The notes under the pieces were generated by a model. That model had not been told where the DNA came from, did not search any database, and worked only from the letters and a program-made list of their open reading frames with translations. Shown here piece by piece: positions 1-10,473 of a stretch of DNA of 64,000 bases. Where the stretch lies: contig NZ_JXCG01000001.1 of NCBI RefSeq assembly GCF_001317345.1, positions 1 to 64,000 on the forward strand. Reading direction: 5' to 3'. This DNA comes from Thermococcus sp. EP1. Lineage in GTDB: Archaea; Methanobacteriota_B; Thermococci; Thermococcales; Thermococcaceae. The number at the start of each line of letters is the position of its first letter. Positions within the stretch are counted from its first letter, which is position 1. The position numbers and the translations under genes were made by a program.

Positions 1-121
1 AACGTCCCATTGCATAGAGCCAGAAGTTTCTGTTATCCCTCATTTAACCCCCACCAAGACTAATTTATCTGATCAATCCAATAATGCATTTTGCTCAAAA
101 GTGATCACAATTAGGAAAAGA

Positions 122-129
122 TTTAAATG
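122..129 (+). promoter_or_regulatory. TATA box for gcvH
   Basis: An A/T-rich box (TTTAAATG) preceded by the purine-rich BRE-like GAAAAGA. A start site about 25 bases downstream would fall near 150, which makes the upstream ATG at 150 an unlikely start and favours 162. Bases 1-121 hold nothing I recognise. Confidence 0.55.
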
Positions 130-161
130 TTTTTCAGCTATAAAACGCTATGGTGATTACT

Positions 162-566
162 ATGATTGAGGTCGGAGAATACAAGGTTAAAGAGGGGCTT
201 TACTACACCAAGGACCACGAATGGGCTCAGGTAATGGAGGATGGAACTGTTTTGATAGGAATAAGTGATTATGCACAAAAAGAACTTGGCGATTTAGCCT
301 ATGTAGAGCTCCCCGAAATTGGAAAAGAAGTTTCAAAGGGCGATGTTCTTTGTGAAGTAGAGAGTGTCAAGGCAGTAAGTGAAGTCTATGCACCAATTAG
401 TGGAGAAATTATCGAAGTTAATGAAGAGCTCGAAGATGCTCCAGAAAAAATCAATGAAGAGCCATATGAAGCATGGATCGCCAAGATAAAACCAAGCAAC
501 CTAGAAGAGGAACTAAAAGAGCTCATGTCAGCTGAAAAGTATGCTGAATATTTAGAATCTCTCTGA
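162..566 (+). CDS. gcvH: Glycine cleavage system H protein
   Basis: Lipoyl carrier of the glycine cleavage complex. It shuttles the aminomethyl group from the P protein to the T protein in the cytoplasm. The 134-residue product has the usual family length. The lipoyl-domain hairpin is clear, with the modified lysine in ESVKA at residue 70 (Glu-Ser-Val-Lys) and the usual GxxxxxxxG turns after it. I chose ATG 162 over the in-frame ATG at 150 because GGTGAT lies at the right distance before 162 and the predicted transcript starts near 150. The gene stands alone; the P and T protein genes are not in the window. The next gene is convergent, with 11 bases between the stop codons. Confidence 0.95.
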   Translation: MIEVGEYKVKEGLYYTKDHEWAQVMEDGTVLIGISDYAQKELGDLAYVELPEIGKEVSKGDVLCEVESVKAVSEVYAPISGEIIEVNEELEDAPEKINEEPYEAWIAKIKPSNLEEELKELMSAEKYAEYLESL

Positions 567-577
567 TTTTCTTCTCT

Positions 578-1444
578 TTAAATTAATTCTCCCGAAAAAA
601 GAACATCTTCTAATGGTTTAGCATCATACTCCAAACCTCTCAGGATTCTAGCGAATTCTCTAGCATATCCATAGCGAGTATAGATCTTCTCAGGTTTAAC
701 TGTCTCAATTATTTTTATAAGCTCCCAAAAGTCCGCATGGTTGCTTAATTTCAAATCTCCAAATCCAGAAACAAAAAGTCCTGATGAATGGATCCCATTA
801 AACGACATTTGATTCTTAAAGCCACTAATTAAAACCTCCCCATCCTTTGAGATATTGCGGAACTTTATTCCAAATTTCTCATAGACTTTGGCAACTTTCA
901 GTATTTCTCGTGAAACCTTAACGGAGTACCCATGGACATCCAAGATTTTAAGAAGCTCTTGGGCCTTTCCCATCTGATTTGCATATAACATAGGAGTCTT
1001 TCCTTTATCCAGTGAGTGTTCAACAAATGCTATAAGTTTTTTCTCAGCCTCTCTTGGAGTTGGGAAATTATACATGGGTAATCCATATGTGGACTCAATA
1101 ACAAGCACATCTGCTCGTCTAAATTTAGCCTTTTCTGCAGTCCTAAGTTTAAACCATTTAACGTCACCAGTGTAAAGAAGTGAAAATTCATCAAACTTAA
1201 TGTATATTTGAGCAGAGCCAAGCATATGGCCTGCAGGATAAAGCTTGGCCTTGTAATCACCTATGTAAAAGCTTTTACCAAAACCGTAGGTTTTGTAAAA
1301 CCCTCCCTTTTTGAGATGGCTGAGAAATTTCGTGGCCTTTGTTGAAACTATAACTCCTCCACTAACAAAATGATCTGTATGAGCATGGCTCTGAAATGCT
1401 ATTCTAGCGGATGAGTCTAAACCAATTCCTCTAATGATCATCAT
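578..1444 (-). CDS. MBL-fold mRNA 3'-end-processing exonuclease-like protein
   Basis: Metallo-beta-lactamase-fold protein of 288 residues, of the family usually annotated as putative exonuclease involved in mRNA 3'-end processing. The zinc motif SHAHTDH lies near residues 19-25, followed by GHMLGSAQ near 72, YTGDVKW near 91 and IESTYG near 116. A GHxxGSA motif and a second-half beta-CASP-like region favour a nucleic acid substrate over a small molecule, but the protein is shorter than full archaeal CPSF homologues and has no KH domains. Two consecutive ATG codons (1444 and 1441) can both serve as start. It is divergent from glkA across an 86-bp gap that holds both promoters. The exact substrate is unknown. 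Confidence 0.75.
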   Translation of the reverse strand: MMIIRGIGLDSSARIAFQSHAHTDHFVSGGVIVSTKATKFLSHLKKGGFYKTYGFGKSFYIGDYKAKLYPAGHMLGSAQIYIKFDEFSLLYTGDVKWFKLRTAEKAKFRRADVLVIESTYGLPMYNFPTPREAEKKLIAFVEHSLDKGKTPMLYANQMGKAQELLKILDVHGYSVKVSREILKVAKVYEKFGIKFRNISKDGEVLISGFKNQMSFNGIHSSGLFVSGFGDLKLSNHADFWELIKIIETVKPEKIYTRYGYAREFARILRGLEYDAKPLEDVLFSGELI

Positions 1445-1486
1445 TCAAGAATTATTAAAGAACCTTTTGAGGTTTGCCCTCGGAAT

Positions 1487-1495
1487 GTTTATTAA
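1487..1495 (+). promoter_or_regulatory. TATA box for the glucokinase gene
   Basis: GTTTATTAA lies about 36-44 bases upstream of the glkA start codon. A start site about 25 bases downstream falls around 1515, so the leader is short and the glycolytic motif at 1510-1526 sits at or just after the transcription start. Confidence 0.5.
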
Positions 1496-1509
1496 TTTTG
1501 GGAGCATAA

Positions 1510-1526
1510 TAACACTGGAGGTGATA
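1510..1526 (+). promoter_or_regulatory. Thermococcales glycolytic motif (TrmBL1/Tgr-type operator) of glkA
   Basis: TAACAC-TGGAG-GTGATA matches the published consensus TATCAC-N5-GTGATA at 11 of 12 fixed positions with exact spacing. It lies downstream of the TATA box and overlaps the ribosome binding site (GGAGGTGA). In this order, that position is associated with repression of glycolytic genes when sugar is absent. Because GGTGAT is also a normal ribosome binding site, the right half-site alone would mean little; the left half-site at exact spacing carries the evidence. Confidence 0.7.
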
Positions 1527-1527
1527 A

Positions 1528-2934
<1,407 letters not shown>

Positions 2935-2966
2935 GCTTTTCCTATTTTTCTAACTTGGGGTAAAAT

Positions 2967-2976
2967 TTATATATAG
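2967..2976 (+). promoter_or_regulatory. TATA box of the mannosylglycerate operon
   Basis: ATTTATATATAGG, with purines before it, lies about 75 bases upstream of mpgS, giving an unusually long leader for this order (about 50 bases). The leader carries AGGAGGTGAG just before the start codon. I see no glycolytic motif: the nearest ATCAC/GTGAG pair has a 7-base instead of a 5-base spacer. Confidence 0.6.
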
Positions 2977-3048
2977 GGGAAAACAAAGAGTATTTGGCAG
3001 AGTGTTTTTGATTATTCTGCTTGCTATAATCACTTAGGAGGTGAGAAC

Positions 3049-4233
3049 ATGCTTTTAGAGGCTCCAGTTTATAAGGAAATCTTTGGAGCGGTGAAAATTT
3101 ACGAACTACAAAAAGTCATCAAGATGGATACTGAAACCGAAGATGTTCCAATGTTTACGGTGCAAAATATTCCGAGAGGGGATATATACAAAGTTATTGG
3201 GGAAATGGCAATAGTTGTACCTATGAAAAATGAGAAGCTTCATCTTGTTGATGGTGTGTTAAAGGCAATCCCCCATAAATCAACTATCATCATAGTTTCT
3301 AACAGTAAAAGGAAAGGGCCCAACAGATTTAAGCAAGAAGTAGACCTAGTTAAGCACTTTTGCAATCTAACGCACTCAAAGGTCTTGATGATTCACCAAA
3401 AAGATCCTGGACTAGGAGAAGCTTTTAAAGAGGTTGGATATGAGGATATTCTTGATGAAAAAGGGCTTGTAAGAAGCGGAAAGGGCGAGGGAATGCTCCT
3501 AGGAATATTACTTGCAAAAGCTATAGGTGCCAAATACGTTGGCTTTGTTGATGCTGATAATTACATCCCAGGAGCCGTTAACGAGTATGTTAAAGACTAT
3601 GCTGCTGGTTTCTTGATGAGTGAGAGTGACTATGCAATGGTAAGACTCCACTGGCGACACAAACCAAAAGTAAGTAAGGGAACACTCTACTTCAAAAAAT
3701 GGGGAAGGGTAAGTGAGATAACAAATCGCTATCTAAATCAACTCATAAGTGAGAAAACCACATTTGAGACCACTATTATGGTGACTGGAAATGCTGGAGA
3801 GCATGCCATGACAATGAAGCTTGCAGAAATCATACCATTTTCCACAGGTTATTCAATCGAACCCTACGAGATAGTTTATCTCCTTGAGCGCTTTGGCACT
3901 TGGGAGAATGCAAAAGAACTCCAAGAGGTATTTGATCAAGGAATAGAAATTTTCCAGATAGAAACCTTAAACCCACATTTTCATGAGGATAAAGGCCAAG
4001 AACACGTAAAAGAGATGGTTCTGCTTTCATTAACCACTATATACCACTCAAAACTCTCATCAGAGAGTCTAAAACGACAAATCCTAAATGATCTTAGAAT
4101 GCACAATATAATAAAAGAAGACGAAGAGCCTCCAAAACCAAGAGTCATGAGGCCGATAAAAGAGATAGACATTAAAAAATGGATGGACACGTTGGAAGCC
4201 AATCAAGAGACATTATTGAGGTTCGATCTATGA
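3049..4233 (+). CDS. mpgS: Mannosyl-3-phosphoglycerate synthase
   Basis: GT55 glycosyltransferase that transfers mannose from GDP-mannose to 3-phosphoglycerate, giving mannosyl-3-phosphoglycerate, the precursor of the osmolyte mannosylglycerate. The 394-residue length matches the Pyrococcus horikoshii enzyme. A GT-A nucleotide-binding half is visible (VVPMKNE near residue 56), with the metal-binding DAD at residues 168-170 in [13 protein letters not shown]. It is the first gene of a four-gene operon; its stop codon overlaps the mpgP start (ATGA at 4230). AGGAGGTGAG precedes ATG 3049. Cytosolic. Mannosylglycerate accumulates in these organisms under salt or heat stress. Confidence 0.96.
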   Translation: MLLEAPVYKEIFGAVKIYELQKVIKMDTETEDVPMFTVQNIPRGDIYKVIGEMAIVVPMKNEKLHLVDGVLKAIPHKSTIIIVSNSKRKGPNRFKQEVDLVKHFCNLTHSKVLMIHQKDPGLGEAFKEVGYEDILDEKGLVRSGKGEGMLLGILLAKAIGAKYVGFVDADNYIPGAVNEYVKDYAAGFLMSESDYAMVRLHWRHKPKVSKGTLYFKKWGRVSEITNRYLNQLISEKTTFETTIMVTGNAGEHAMTMKLAEIIPFSTGYSIEPYEIVYLLERFGTWENAKELQEVFDQGIEIFQIETLNPHFHEDKGQEHVKEMVLLSLTTIYHSKLSSESLKRQILNDLRMHNIIKEDEEPPKPRVMRPIKEIDIKKWMDTLEANQETLLRFDL

Positions 4234-4961
4234 AGATAATATTCCTTGATCTTGACAAAACCCTCATAGGAGAGGACTATTCCCCAGAACCAGCCAAAAA
4301 AATAGTAGAATTTCTAAAGGAGAGGGGATTTAAGATAATATTTAACTCATCAAAAACTAAAGCTGAACAGGAGTACTACCGAAAGGCACTTGATATTAAC
4401 GATCCATTTATCGTAGAAACTGGAAGTGCAGTGTATATCCCAAAAGATGACCTGCCTTTTAACTTTCCCTTTACACGGAAAGAGAGAAATTATCTAGTAA
4501 TTGAGCTTGGAGTTAGCTATACTATAATAAAAAAAGCTCTAGATGAGATAAAAGACGAATTTGGATTAAAATACTATGGAAACTCAAGCCTAGAGGAAGT
4601 AATTAAATACACCAATCTTCCAGGAGATCTAGCAAAATTGGCCATGCAAAGGGAGTATTCAGAAACCATATTCACTTGGGATACCCCAGGCTTCGAAAAA
4701 GAACTGACAAAAAGAGAATTAAAAATATCAAAGGGAAGCAGATTCTACAACGTAACTGGGAACACCGACAAAGGAAAAGCTGCTAAACTTATTTTGAATT
4801 TGTATTCACAGATTGAAAAAGTTGAGAGTTACGCCGTCGGAGATGGCCAAAACGACATTCCTATGCTCAAAGTCGTTGATTATCCCTTCACAATCGGTTT
4901 ATCCTATTCGGGGGCTAAGAATATAAGGGAAATAACTAAATTAATGGAGGTGATAAAATGA
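4230..4961 (+). CDS. mpgP: Mannosyl-3-phosphoglycerate phosphatase
   Basis: HAD-superfamily phosphatase (Cof/MPGP branch) that removes the phosphate from mannosyl-3-phosphoglycerate, releasing mannosylglycerate. The 243-residue product begins with the catalytic motif FLDLDKTL (Asp7 nucleophile, Asp9 acid/base) and ends with the metal motif GDGQND near residue 205. The start at 4230 forms an ATGA overlap with mpgS and places motif I at the extreme N-terminus, as usual; an upstream in-frame ATG at 4179 lies deep inside mpgS and is unlikely. The gene overlaps manC by another ATGA (4958-4961), so the two are translationally coupled. Confidence 0.95.
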   Translation: MKIIFLDLDKTLIGEDYSPEPAKKIVEFLKERGFKIIFNSSKTKAEQEYYRKALDINDPFIVETGSAVYIPKDDLPFNFPFTRKERNYLVIELGVSYTIIKKALDEIKDEFGLKYYGNSSLEEVIKYTNLPGDLAKLAMQREYSETIFTWDTPGFEKELTKRELKISKGSRFYNVTGNTDKGKAAKLILNLYSQIEKVESYAVGDGQNDIPMLKVVDYPFTIGLSYSGAKNIREITKLMEVIK

Positions 4962-6340
4962 AAACCCTAATCCTCGCTGGAGGGAAAGGCACTCGACTCT
5001 GGCCCCTGAGTAGAGAACTTATGCCAAAGCAGTTTATAAGAATATTTAACAACACTTCATTATTCCAAAAAACCATAGAAAGAGCACTAAAATTCTCAAA
5101 ACCAAAGGAAATTTTTGTCGTGACAAATAAAGAATACAAGTTCAGGGTTCTTGATGACCTTAAAGAACTTGGTCTTGAAATCCCAGAAGAAAATATCCTT
5201 CTAGAGCCTATAGGAAAGAACACTCTTCCAGCTATTTACTGGGGAATGAAGACTATAGAGGAAAATTATGGTAGATCGAAAGTTGCCGTGTTGCCCTCAG
5301 ATCACTTGATAAAAGTTGATGAAAACTATATTACAGCATTTGAAAAAGCTGAACAGCTTGCTAATAATTATTTCATAACATTCGGAATTAGACCTACAAA
5401 GCCTCACACAGGTTATGGATACATAAAACCTGGCGAAAAGCTTGAGGGAGGATACAAGGTAGATGAATTTAAAGAGAAGCCAGACTACGATACTGCGAAA
5501 CAATATGTAGAAAATGGGTATTACTGGAACAGTGGAATGTTCCTATTCGACAGCACTCTTTTCATCGAGGAAGTAAAAAGAGTCGCTCCTAAAGTTTACA
5601 CTGCTTTTGAAGAGGCAAAGAATATAGAAGAGGCATATGAAAAAGTACCAGATATCTCAGTTGACTATGGTGTCATGGAGAAAACAGACAAAGCTGCTGT
5701 GGTACCCCTAAATACATACTGGAATGACTTGGGGAGTTTTGATGCCATATATGAAGCCTTTGGGAAAGATAAAACTGGGAATGCTGTTAGAATCAGTGGA
5801 TTTAAAGGAGAGTACATAAACATAGACTCCAAAAATAATCTTGTAATAACTGAAAGATTAACAGCAACAGTTGGTGTTGAAGATCTGATAATAATCGATA
5901 CTGGAGACGCATTACTCGTTGCGAAAAAAGGAGAAACTCAGAAAGTTAAGGAAGTTTACAGAAAGCTTGTAGAGAGCAATGATGAGAGGGCCATAGTGCA
6001 CAAGACAGCGTACAGACCATGGGGCTCTTATACCGTGCTGGAAGAAGGAGAGAGATACAAAATAAAGCGCCTAACGGTTTTACCTGGAAACAGACTCTCC
6101 CTCCAACGACACTATCATCGCTCGGAACATTGGGTTGTAGTCAGAGGGACTGCAAAAGTGAAGATAGGGGATAAAGAACTCCTATTAAGGCCTGGAGAGA
6201 GTACTTTCATACCTGCAGGGGTAGTACACAGACTCGAAAATCCCGGGAAAGTCACACTTGAAGTCATAGAAACACAAATAGGAGAATACCTGGGTGAAGA
6301 TGACATTGAACGTTTCCAAGACGATTTTGGAAGAGGTTGA
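4958..6340 (+). CDS. manC: Bifunctional mannose-1-phosphate guanylyltransferase / mannose-6-phosphate isomerase
   Basis: Supplies GDP-mannose and interconverts fructose 6-phosphate and mannose 6-phosphate. The 460-residue protein has an N-terminal nucleotidyltransferase domain (GGKGTRLWPLS at residues 8-18, PSDH near 112, FKEKP near 171) and a C-terminal cupin domain from about residue 345 with the metal-binding pattern RHYHRSEHW near 385 and PAGVVHR near 423. This is the type II PMI/GMP architecture. It lies in the mannosylglycerate operon and overlaps mpgP by four bases. The protein could also supply GDP-mannose for glycan synthesis. Confidence 0.95.
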   Translation: MKTLILAGGKGTRLWPLSRELMPKQFIRIFNNTSLFQKTIERALKFSKPKEIFVVTNKEYKFRVLDDLKELGLEIPEENILLEPIGKNTLPAIYWGMKTIEENYGRSKVAVLPSDHLIKVDENYITAFEKAEQLANNYFITFGIRPTKPHTGYGYIKPGEKLEGGYKVDEFKEKPDYDTAKQYVENGYYWNSGMFLFDSTLFIEEVKRVAPKVYTAFEEAKNIEEAYEKVPDISVDYGVMEKTDKAAVVPLNTYWNDLGSFDAIYEAFGKDKTGNAVRISGFKGEYINIDSKNNLVITERLTATVGVEDLIIIDTGDALLVAKKGETQKVKEVYRKLVESNDERAIVHKTAYRPWGSYTVLEEGERYKIKRLTVLPGNRLSLQRHYHRSEHWVVVRGTAKVKIGDKELLLRPGESTFIPAGVVHRLENPGKVTLEVIETQIGEYLGEDDIERFQDDFGRG

Positions 6341-6375
6341 GATAAAAAGCCTATAATAGGGCACAGGTGATGAAG

Positions 6376-7749
6376 ATGAGCAAGATATTTGGGACATTCG
6401 GCGTTAGGGGCATAGCAAATGAGAAAATAACCCCAGAATTTGCTTTAAAAATGGGCCTAGCTTTTGGAACACTTTTAAAAAGAGAAAAACCAACCAAAGA
6501 GCTTTGGGTAGTTGTGGGAAGAGACACTAGAGTAAGTGGAGAAATGTTGAAAAATGCCTTAATAAGTGGCCTACTAAGCACTGGCATTAATGTTATAGAT
6601 GTAGGTATAGCTCCAACACCGGCAATTCAGTTCGCATGTAAATACTTCAAAGTGGACGGAGGAGCTGTTATCACAGCATCTCACAATCCTCCAGAATACA
6701 ATGGAATAAAACTTCTCGAACCAAATGGATTGGGACTCAAAAAAGAGAGAGAAAGTATAGTTGAGGAACTTTTCTTTAATGAGGAATTTCATAAGGCAAA
6801 ATGGTATGAAATTGGCCAACTCGTAGAAAGAGATATAATAAGACCATATATAGACGCGATAAAGTCTAAAGTGGACATTGAAGTCATAAAAAAGAGAAGA
6901 CCATTTGTAGTCGTCGATACATCAAACGGTGCTGGGTCACTTGTGCTCCCATACCTCCTAAGGGAACTCGGGTGTAAAGTTGTGAGTGTAAATGCTCAGC
7001 CAGATGGCCACTTTCCAGCAAGAAATCCAGAACCGAATGAAGAAAACCTTCAAGGATTTATGAAAATCGTTAAATCGCTTGGCGCTGACTTTGGAGTTGC
7101 TCAAGATGGAGATGCAGATCGTTCAGTATTCATAGATGAAAACGGAAACTTTATTCAAGGAGATAAGACCTTTGCCCTTGTGGTCAAAGCTATGCTCGAA
7201 GAAAATAAGGGTGGTCTGGTGGTGACAACCATTGCCACTTCTCACATAATCGATGAACTTGCCAAGATGTATAATGGAAAGGTCATCAAAACCAAAGTGG
7301 GGGATCTAATAGTATCGAGAACCCTTCTGGAGCATAATGGACTAGTTGGAGGAGAAGAAAATGGTGGAGTTATCTTTCCAGAACATGTTCTTGGTAGAGA
7401 TGGTGCAATGACCGTAGCAAAGATAGTTGAGATCTTTGCAAAGAGCGGCAAGAAATTCAGTGAGTTAATAGACACACTTCCAAAATTCTACCAACTCAAA
7501 ACTAAAAAACATGTCGAAGGAGATAGAAAAACAATTGTCGCAAAAGTAGCAAAATTCGCAAAGAAAGAAGGGCTAACTATTGATACAACCGACGGGACAA
7601 AGATACTCTTCAAAGATGGTTGGGTTCTTGTGAGAGCGAGTGGAACCGAACCCATAATAAGAATCTTTGCCGAAGCAAAAAGCGAAGAAAAAGTAAAAGA
7701 ATACCTCAACTTGGGACTAGACCTATTAGAAAAAGTATTAAACGATTAA
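6376..7749 (+). CDS. Phosphomannomutase/phosphoglucomutase
   Basis: Alpha-D-phosphohexomutase that converts mannose 6-phosphate to mannose 1-phosphate for ManC. The 457-residue product has the four family signatures: the phosphoserine loop TASHNPP (Ser102), the magnesium loop DGDADR near residue 245, GGEENGG near 325 and the phosphate-binding RASGTEP near 423. The start at ATG 6376 is preferred because AGGTGA (6365-6370) lies at the right distance; upstream GTG 6367 and ATG 6370 overlap that site. It is the last gene of the mannosylglycerate operon, 35 bases after manC. Archaeal members often accept both glucose and mannose phosphates. Poly-T-rich sequence follows the stop codon. Confidence 0.92.
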   Translation: MSKIFGTFGVRGIANEKITPEFALKMGLAFGTLLKREKPTKELWVVVGRDTRVSGEMLKNALISGLLSTGINVIDVGIAPTPAIQFACKYFKVDGGAVITASHNPPEYNGIKLLEPNGLGLKKERESIVEELFFNEEFHKAKWYEIGQLVERDIIRPYIDAIKSKVDIEVIKKRRPFVVVDTSNGAGSLVLPYLLRELGCKVVSVNAQPDGHFPARNPEPNEENLQGFMKIVKSLGADFGVAQDGDADRSVFIDENGNFIQGDKTFALVVKAMLEENKGGLVVTTIATSHIIDELAKMYNGKVIKTKVGDLIVSRTLLEHNGLVGGEENGGVIFPEHVLGRDGAMTVAKIVEIFAKSGKKFSELIDTLPKFYQLKTKKHVEGDRKTIVAKVAKFAKKEGLTIDTTDGTKILFKDGWVLVRASGTEPIIRIFAEAKSEEKVKEYLNLGLDLLEKVLND

Positions 7750-7803
7750 ATTCCTCTTCCCTCACTTTTAACTTTTCTATAGGAACCTTTGGTTTCTTCA
7801 ATC

Positions 7804-7811
7804 TTTAAATA
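7804..7811 (+). promoter_or_regulatory. TATA box for the ClC gene
   Basis: TTTAAATA lies 26-30 bases upstream of ATG 7834, so the transcript probably starts at or next to the start codon (leaderless or nearly so). This supports 7834 over the upstream in-frame start at 7789, which precedes the TATA box. Confidence 0.6.
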
Positions 7812-7833
7812 CCATTGCACATACTCCAACGTG

Positions 7834-9555
7834 ATGAGGAGTGAGAAGTATCTCAAGAAATGGCCCACAATATTACTTCTATCCATCATTACCGGAGTAA
7901 TCGGGGGACTCGGAGCCGTTGTTTTTAGGAAGATGGTTGCAATCGTAAGAATACTCTTCTTCAGTTCCTTCCTTCCACATATATCTTTTTATTACCACGG
8001 ATACAATATTGGATACATTTTTCTTCCCGCAATTGGCAGCCTGCTGATAGTAGTAATAATTAGAAACTATCCCGAATTAAAGGGAAATGGTATACCTGAG
8101 GTTATAGAAGCAGTGATATTCAAAAGAGGAGAAATGAAAGGAAAATTGGCATTTCTAAAAGCCTTGGCAACCTCAATAACCATAGGAAGTGGAGGAAGCG
8201 TGGGAAGAGAAGGACCAATCGGATTTATTGGAGCTTCATTAGCCTCAGCGTTAGCACAGGCTTTTAAGCTCCCTTCAGAAACGAAAAAGTTGTTAACCAC
8301 ATGTGGACTTGCTGCTGGAATAGCTGGTACTTTTAACACTCCATTTGCCGGAGCGATGTTTGCCCTCGAAGTAGTCTATATGGGAGTATTTTCTATAAAC
8401 CTCGTCCCTATTTTTCTTTCTGCGGTTGTTGGGAATGCTGTGACATTAATATTATTAGGGGAGGGGGGTTTTGAAGTCACTCTATCTTCTCAAATAACAT
8501 ATAATCATGTAGAACTTCCTCTTCTATTTCTCATGGGACTTATATTCGGACTCTTAGCTGCATATTGGGCAAAGTTTATCTTCTGGCTTACCGATAAATT
8601 TGAAAAATCAAGAGCACCACTTCCTTTTAAATTGTTCATCGGTGGCTTAGGTGTTGGAGTTATTGGAATGTTCTTCCCAAAATATGGAATCTTGGGTGTA
8701 GGTTATGAAGGAATAGAGCTTGCCATTGCTGGATTGCTCCCACTTACTGTTTTAATCTTCTTAGGAATAGGAAAAATGCTTGCTACATCCCTTATGATAT
8801 CTAGTGGACACAGTGGAGGTATCTTCGCACCTAGCCTCTACACGGGAGCTCTACTTGGAGCAGCCTATGGGAAAATGTTAAGTATCCTCTTCCCAACGCT
8901 TGAGATCAATACTGCCGTTTATGCTCTTGCTGGAATGGCAGCGTTTTTCAGTGGTCTAACTCAAGCCCCCATAAATCAGATACTAATGGTAGCAGAACTC
9001 ACAAGAGGGTATGCACTTCTCCCTTGCGTTATAACGTCCACTATCACAAGTTTTCTGACAGCTAGATTCATTCTTAGAGGGTCCTCGGTATATACATTAA
9101 AACTCGAACGCAGAGGTTTCCGTATAAAGACTGGTCGTCCCATAGTTTTGGAGACGATCCCCGTAAAAGACATCATGACAACTAACCCCATCTTTGTGAC
9201 TCCTCAAGATAGACTAATAGATATAGAATATCTTGTGGCACACACAGGACATGATTGCTTCCCAGTGGTTAACGAGAAACTAGAGGTACTCGGAATTGTA
9301 GGAATAAAGGATTTTCTGAACAAACCTCAAAGAGTGAAAAGTCTTCCTATTGAAAGATTTCTTAGAAAGAACTATGCAGTTGGATACCTTAATGAAACCG
9401 CCCATGATGCCTTTGAAAAATTAATAAAATATGATCAAAATCTACTTCCTATAGTAGAGTCTCCTGAATGCAAAAAGCTGATCGGAGTTGTGACAAAAAG
9501 AGATATCTACAAAGCATATTACAGAGCATTACAAGAAATGTATATAGAAGAGTGA
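7834..9555 (+). CDS. ClC-type chloride channel/antiporter with C-terminal CBS pair
   Basis: Membrane protein of 573 residues. The voltage-gated chloride channel domain (about residues 15-430) carries the selectivity-filter motifs GSGGSVGREGP near residue 115, including the gating glutamate, and GGIFAPS near 325. Two CBS domains follow (about 445-500 and 510-570), which in this family bind adenine nucleotides and tune gating. It could be a channel or a Cl-/H+ exchanger; the sequence alone does not decide. It stands alone behind its own promoter. The next gene is convergent, one base away. Confidence 0.92.
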   Translation: MRSEKYLKKWPTILLLSIITGVIGGLGAVVFRKMVAIVRILFFSSFLPHISFYYHGYNIGYIFLPAIGSLLIVVIIRNYPELKGNGIPEVIEAVIFKRGEMKGKLAFLKALATSITIGSGGSVGREGPIGFIGASLASALAQAFKLPSETKKLLTTCGLAAGIAGTFNTPFAGAMFALEVVYMGVFSINLVPIFLSAVVGNAVTLILLGEGGFEVTLSSQITYNHVELPLLFLMGLIFGLLAAYWAKFIFWLTDKFEKSRAPLPFKLFIGGLGVGVIGMFFPKYGILGVGYEGIELAIAGLLPLTVLIFLGIGKMLATSLMISSGHSGGIFAPSLYTGALLGAAYGKMLSILFPTLEINTAVYALAGMAAFFSGLTQAPINQILMVAELTRGYALLPCVITSTITSFLTARFILRGSSVYTLKLERRGFRIKTGRPIVLETIPVKDIMTTNPIFVTPQDRLIDIEYLVAHTGHDCFPVVNEKLEVLGIVGIKDFLNKPQRVKSLPIERFLRKNYAVGYLNETAHDAFEKLIKYDQNLLPIVESPECKKLIGVVTKRDIYKAYYRALQEMYIEE

Positions 9556-9556
9556 A

Positions 9557-10417
9557 TTATCTCTTTGAAATCATCCCCATTAGGTAAAAAAGAAGCTTTG
9601 CTGCTGTTAAAGCTGTGACATCCCCAAGCTCCATCCCAGCCACTTCCATTATATCAAAACCAACTACTTCTTTATTCCGTACAAGCCACTCTAATGCCTC
9701 TACTACTTCCCAAAATCCTAAGCCACCTGCTTCGGGGGTCCCCGTAGAAGGCACCATTGAAAGATCAAAGACATCTATATCTATTGATATGTATATTGGA
9801 TCTGGCAAGTCTCTTACAATCTCCTTGAATCTCTCAAAGCTATAATGTCTTGCATGAACCCAATGAATACCTCTTTCTTTTGCGTATTTTACTTCCTCCT
9901 TAGTTCCACTTCTTATCCCAAATTCCGCTATTTCTATACCTAACTCGGATATACGTCTAGCCACACAAGCATGATTCCATGGGTTTTCTTCATATTGCTC
10001 CCTCAAATCCAAATGAGCATCGAAAACAATGTAGCTCTTTGGCATTAACGCTTTAACCGGTGCATAAGTCATTGAATGTTCTCCACCGAGAACTATTGGA
10101 ATTGCTTTTGGATTCAGTTTTTTTATCTCCTCAATTGTTTTAATACCACGTTTTATTGTCTCAAGTGGATTACCTGCCACTATTGCTAAATCTCCAACAT
10201 CTGTTATTTTAACCTCAGCCAAGTCAGTGTCATAATCAAGAATGTAACTCTCTAAGTTAAGAGTAGCTTGCCTTATTAATGTAGGACCAAACCTGGTTCC
10301 AGGCTTATAAGAAGTTGTTCCATCAAAGGGAATCCCCAAGATTACAAAATCTGCTTTTTCTATATCACTCATAGGAAATTCAAGTTTTAAGGTTTCATAA
10401 GTATAAAGCAATTCCAT
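9557..10417 (-). CDS. Agmatinase-family ureohydrolase (likely aminopropylagmatine ureohydrolase)
   Basis: Arginase/agmatinase-fold enzyme of 286 residues with the binuclear manganese motifs GGEHSMT near residue 113, FDAHLDLRE near 136 and SIDIDVFD near 213. In Thermococcales, the well-studied member hydrolyses N1-aminopropylagmatine to spermidine and urea, so polyamine synthesis is the most likely role. I use ATG 10417 because GGTGGGG precedes it in the coding sense; the longer reading frame reaches into the GH65 gene. It lies 57 bases downstream of the GH65 gene on the same strand and may be read through from it, although the functions are unrelated. Confidence 0.85.
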   Translation of the reverse strand: MELLYTYETLKLEFPMSDIEKADFVILGIPFDGTTSYKPGTRFGPTLIRQATLNLESYILDYDTDLAEVKITDVGDLAIVAGNPLETIKRGIKTIEEIKKLNPKAIPIVLGGEHSMTYAPVKALMPKSYIVFDAHLDLREQYEENPWNHACVARRISELGIEIAEFGIRSGTKEEVKYAKERGIHWVHARHYSFERFKEIVRDLPDPIYISIDIDVFDLSMVPSTGTPEAGGLGFWEVVEALEWLVRNKEVVGFDIMEVAGMELGDVTALTAAKLLFYLMGMISKR

Positions 10418-10473
10418 TGACCCCACCGAGAGAAAATTTAGAAAATAAGTTAAAAATGTTTGCAAAAAGAGAG

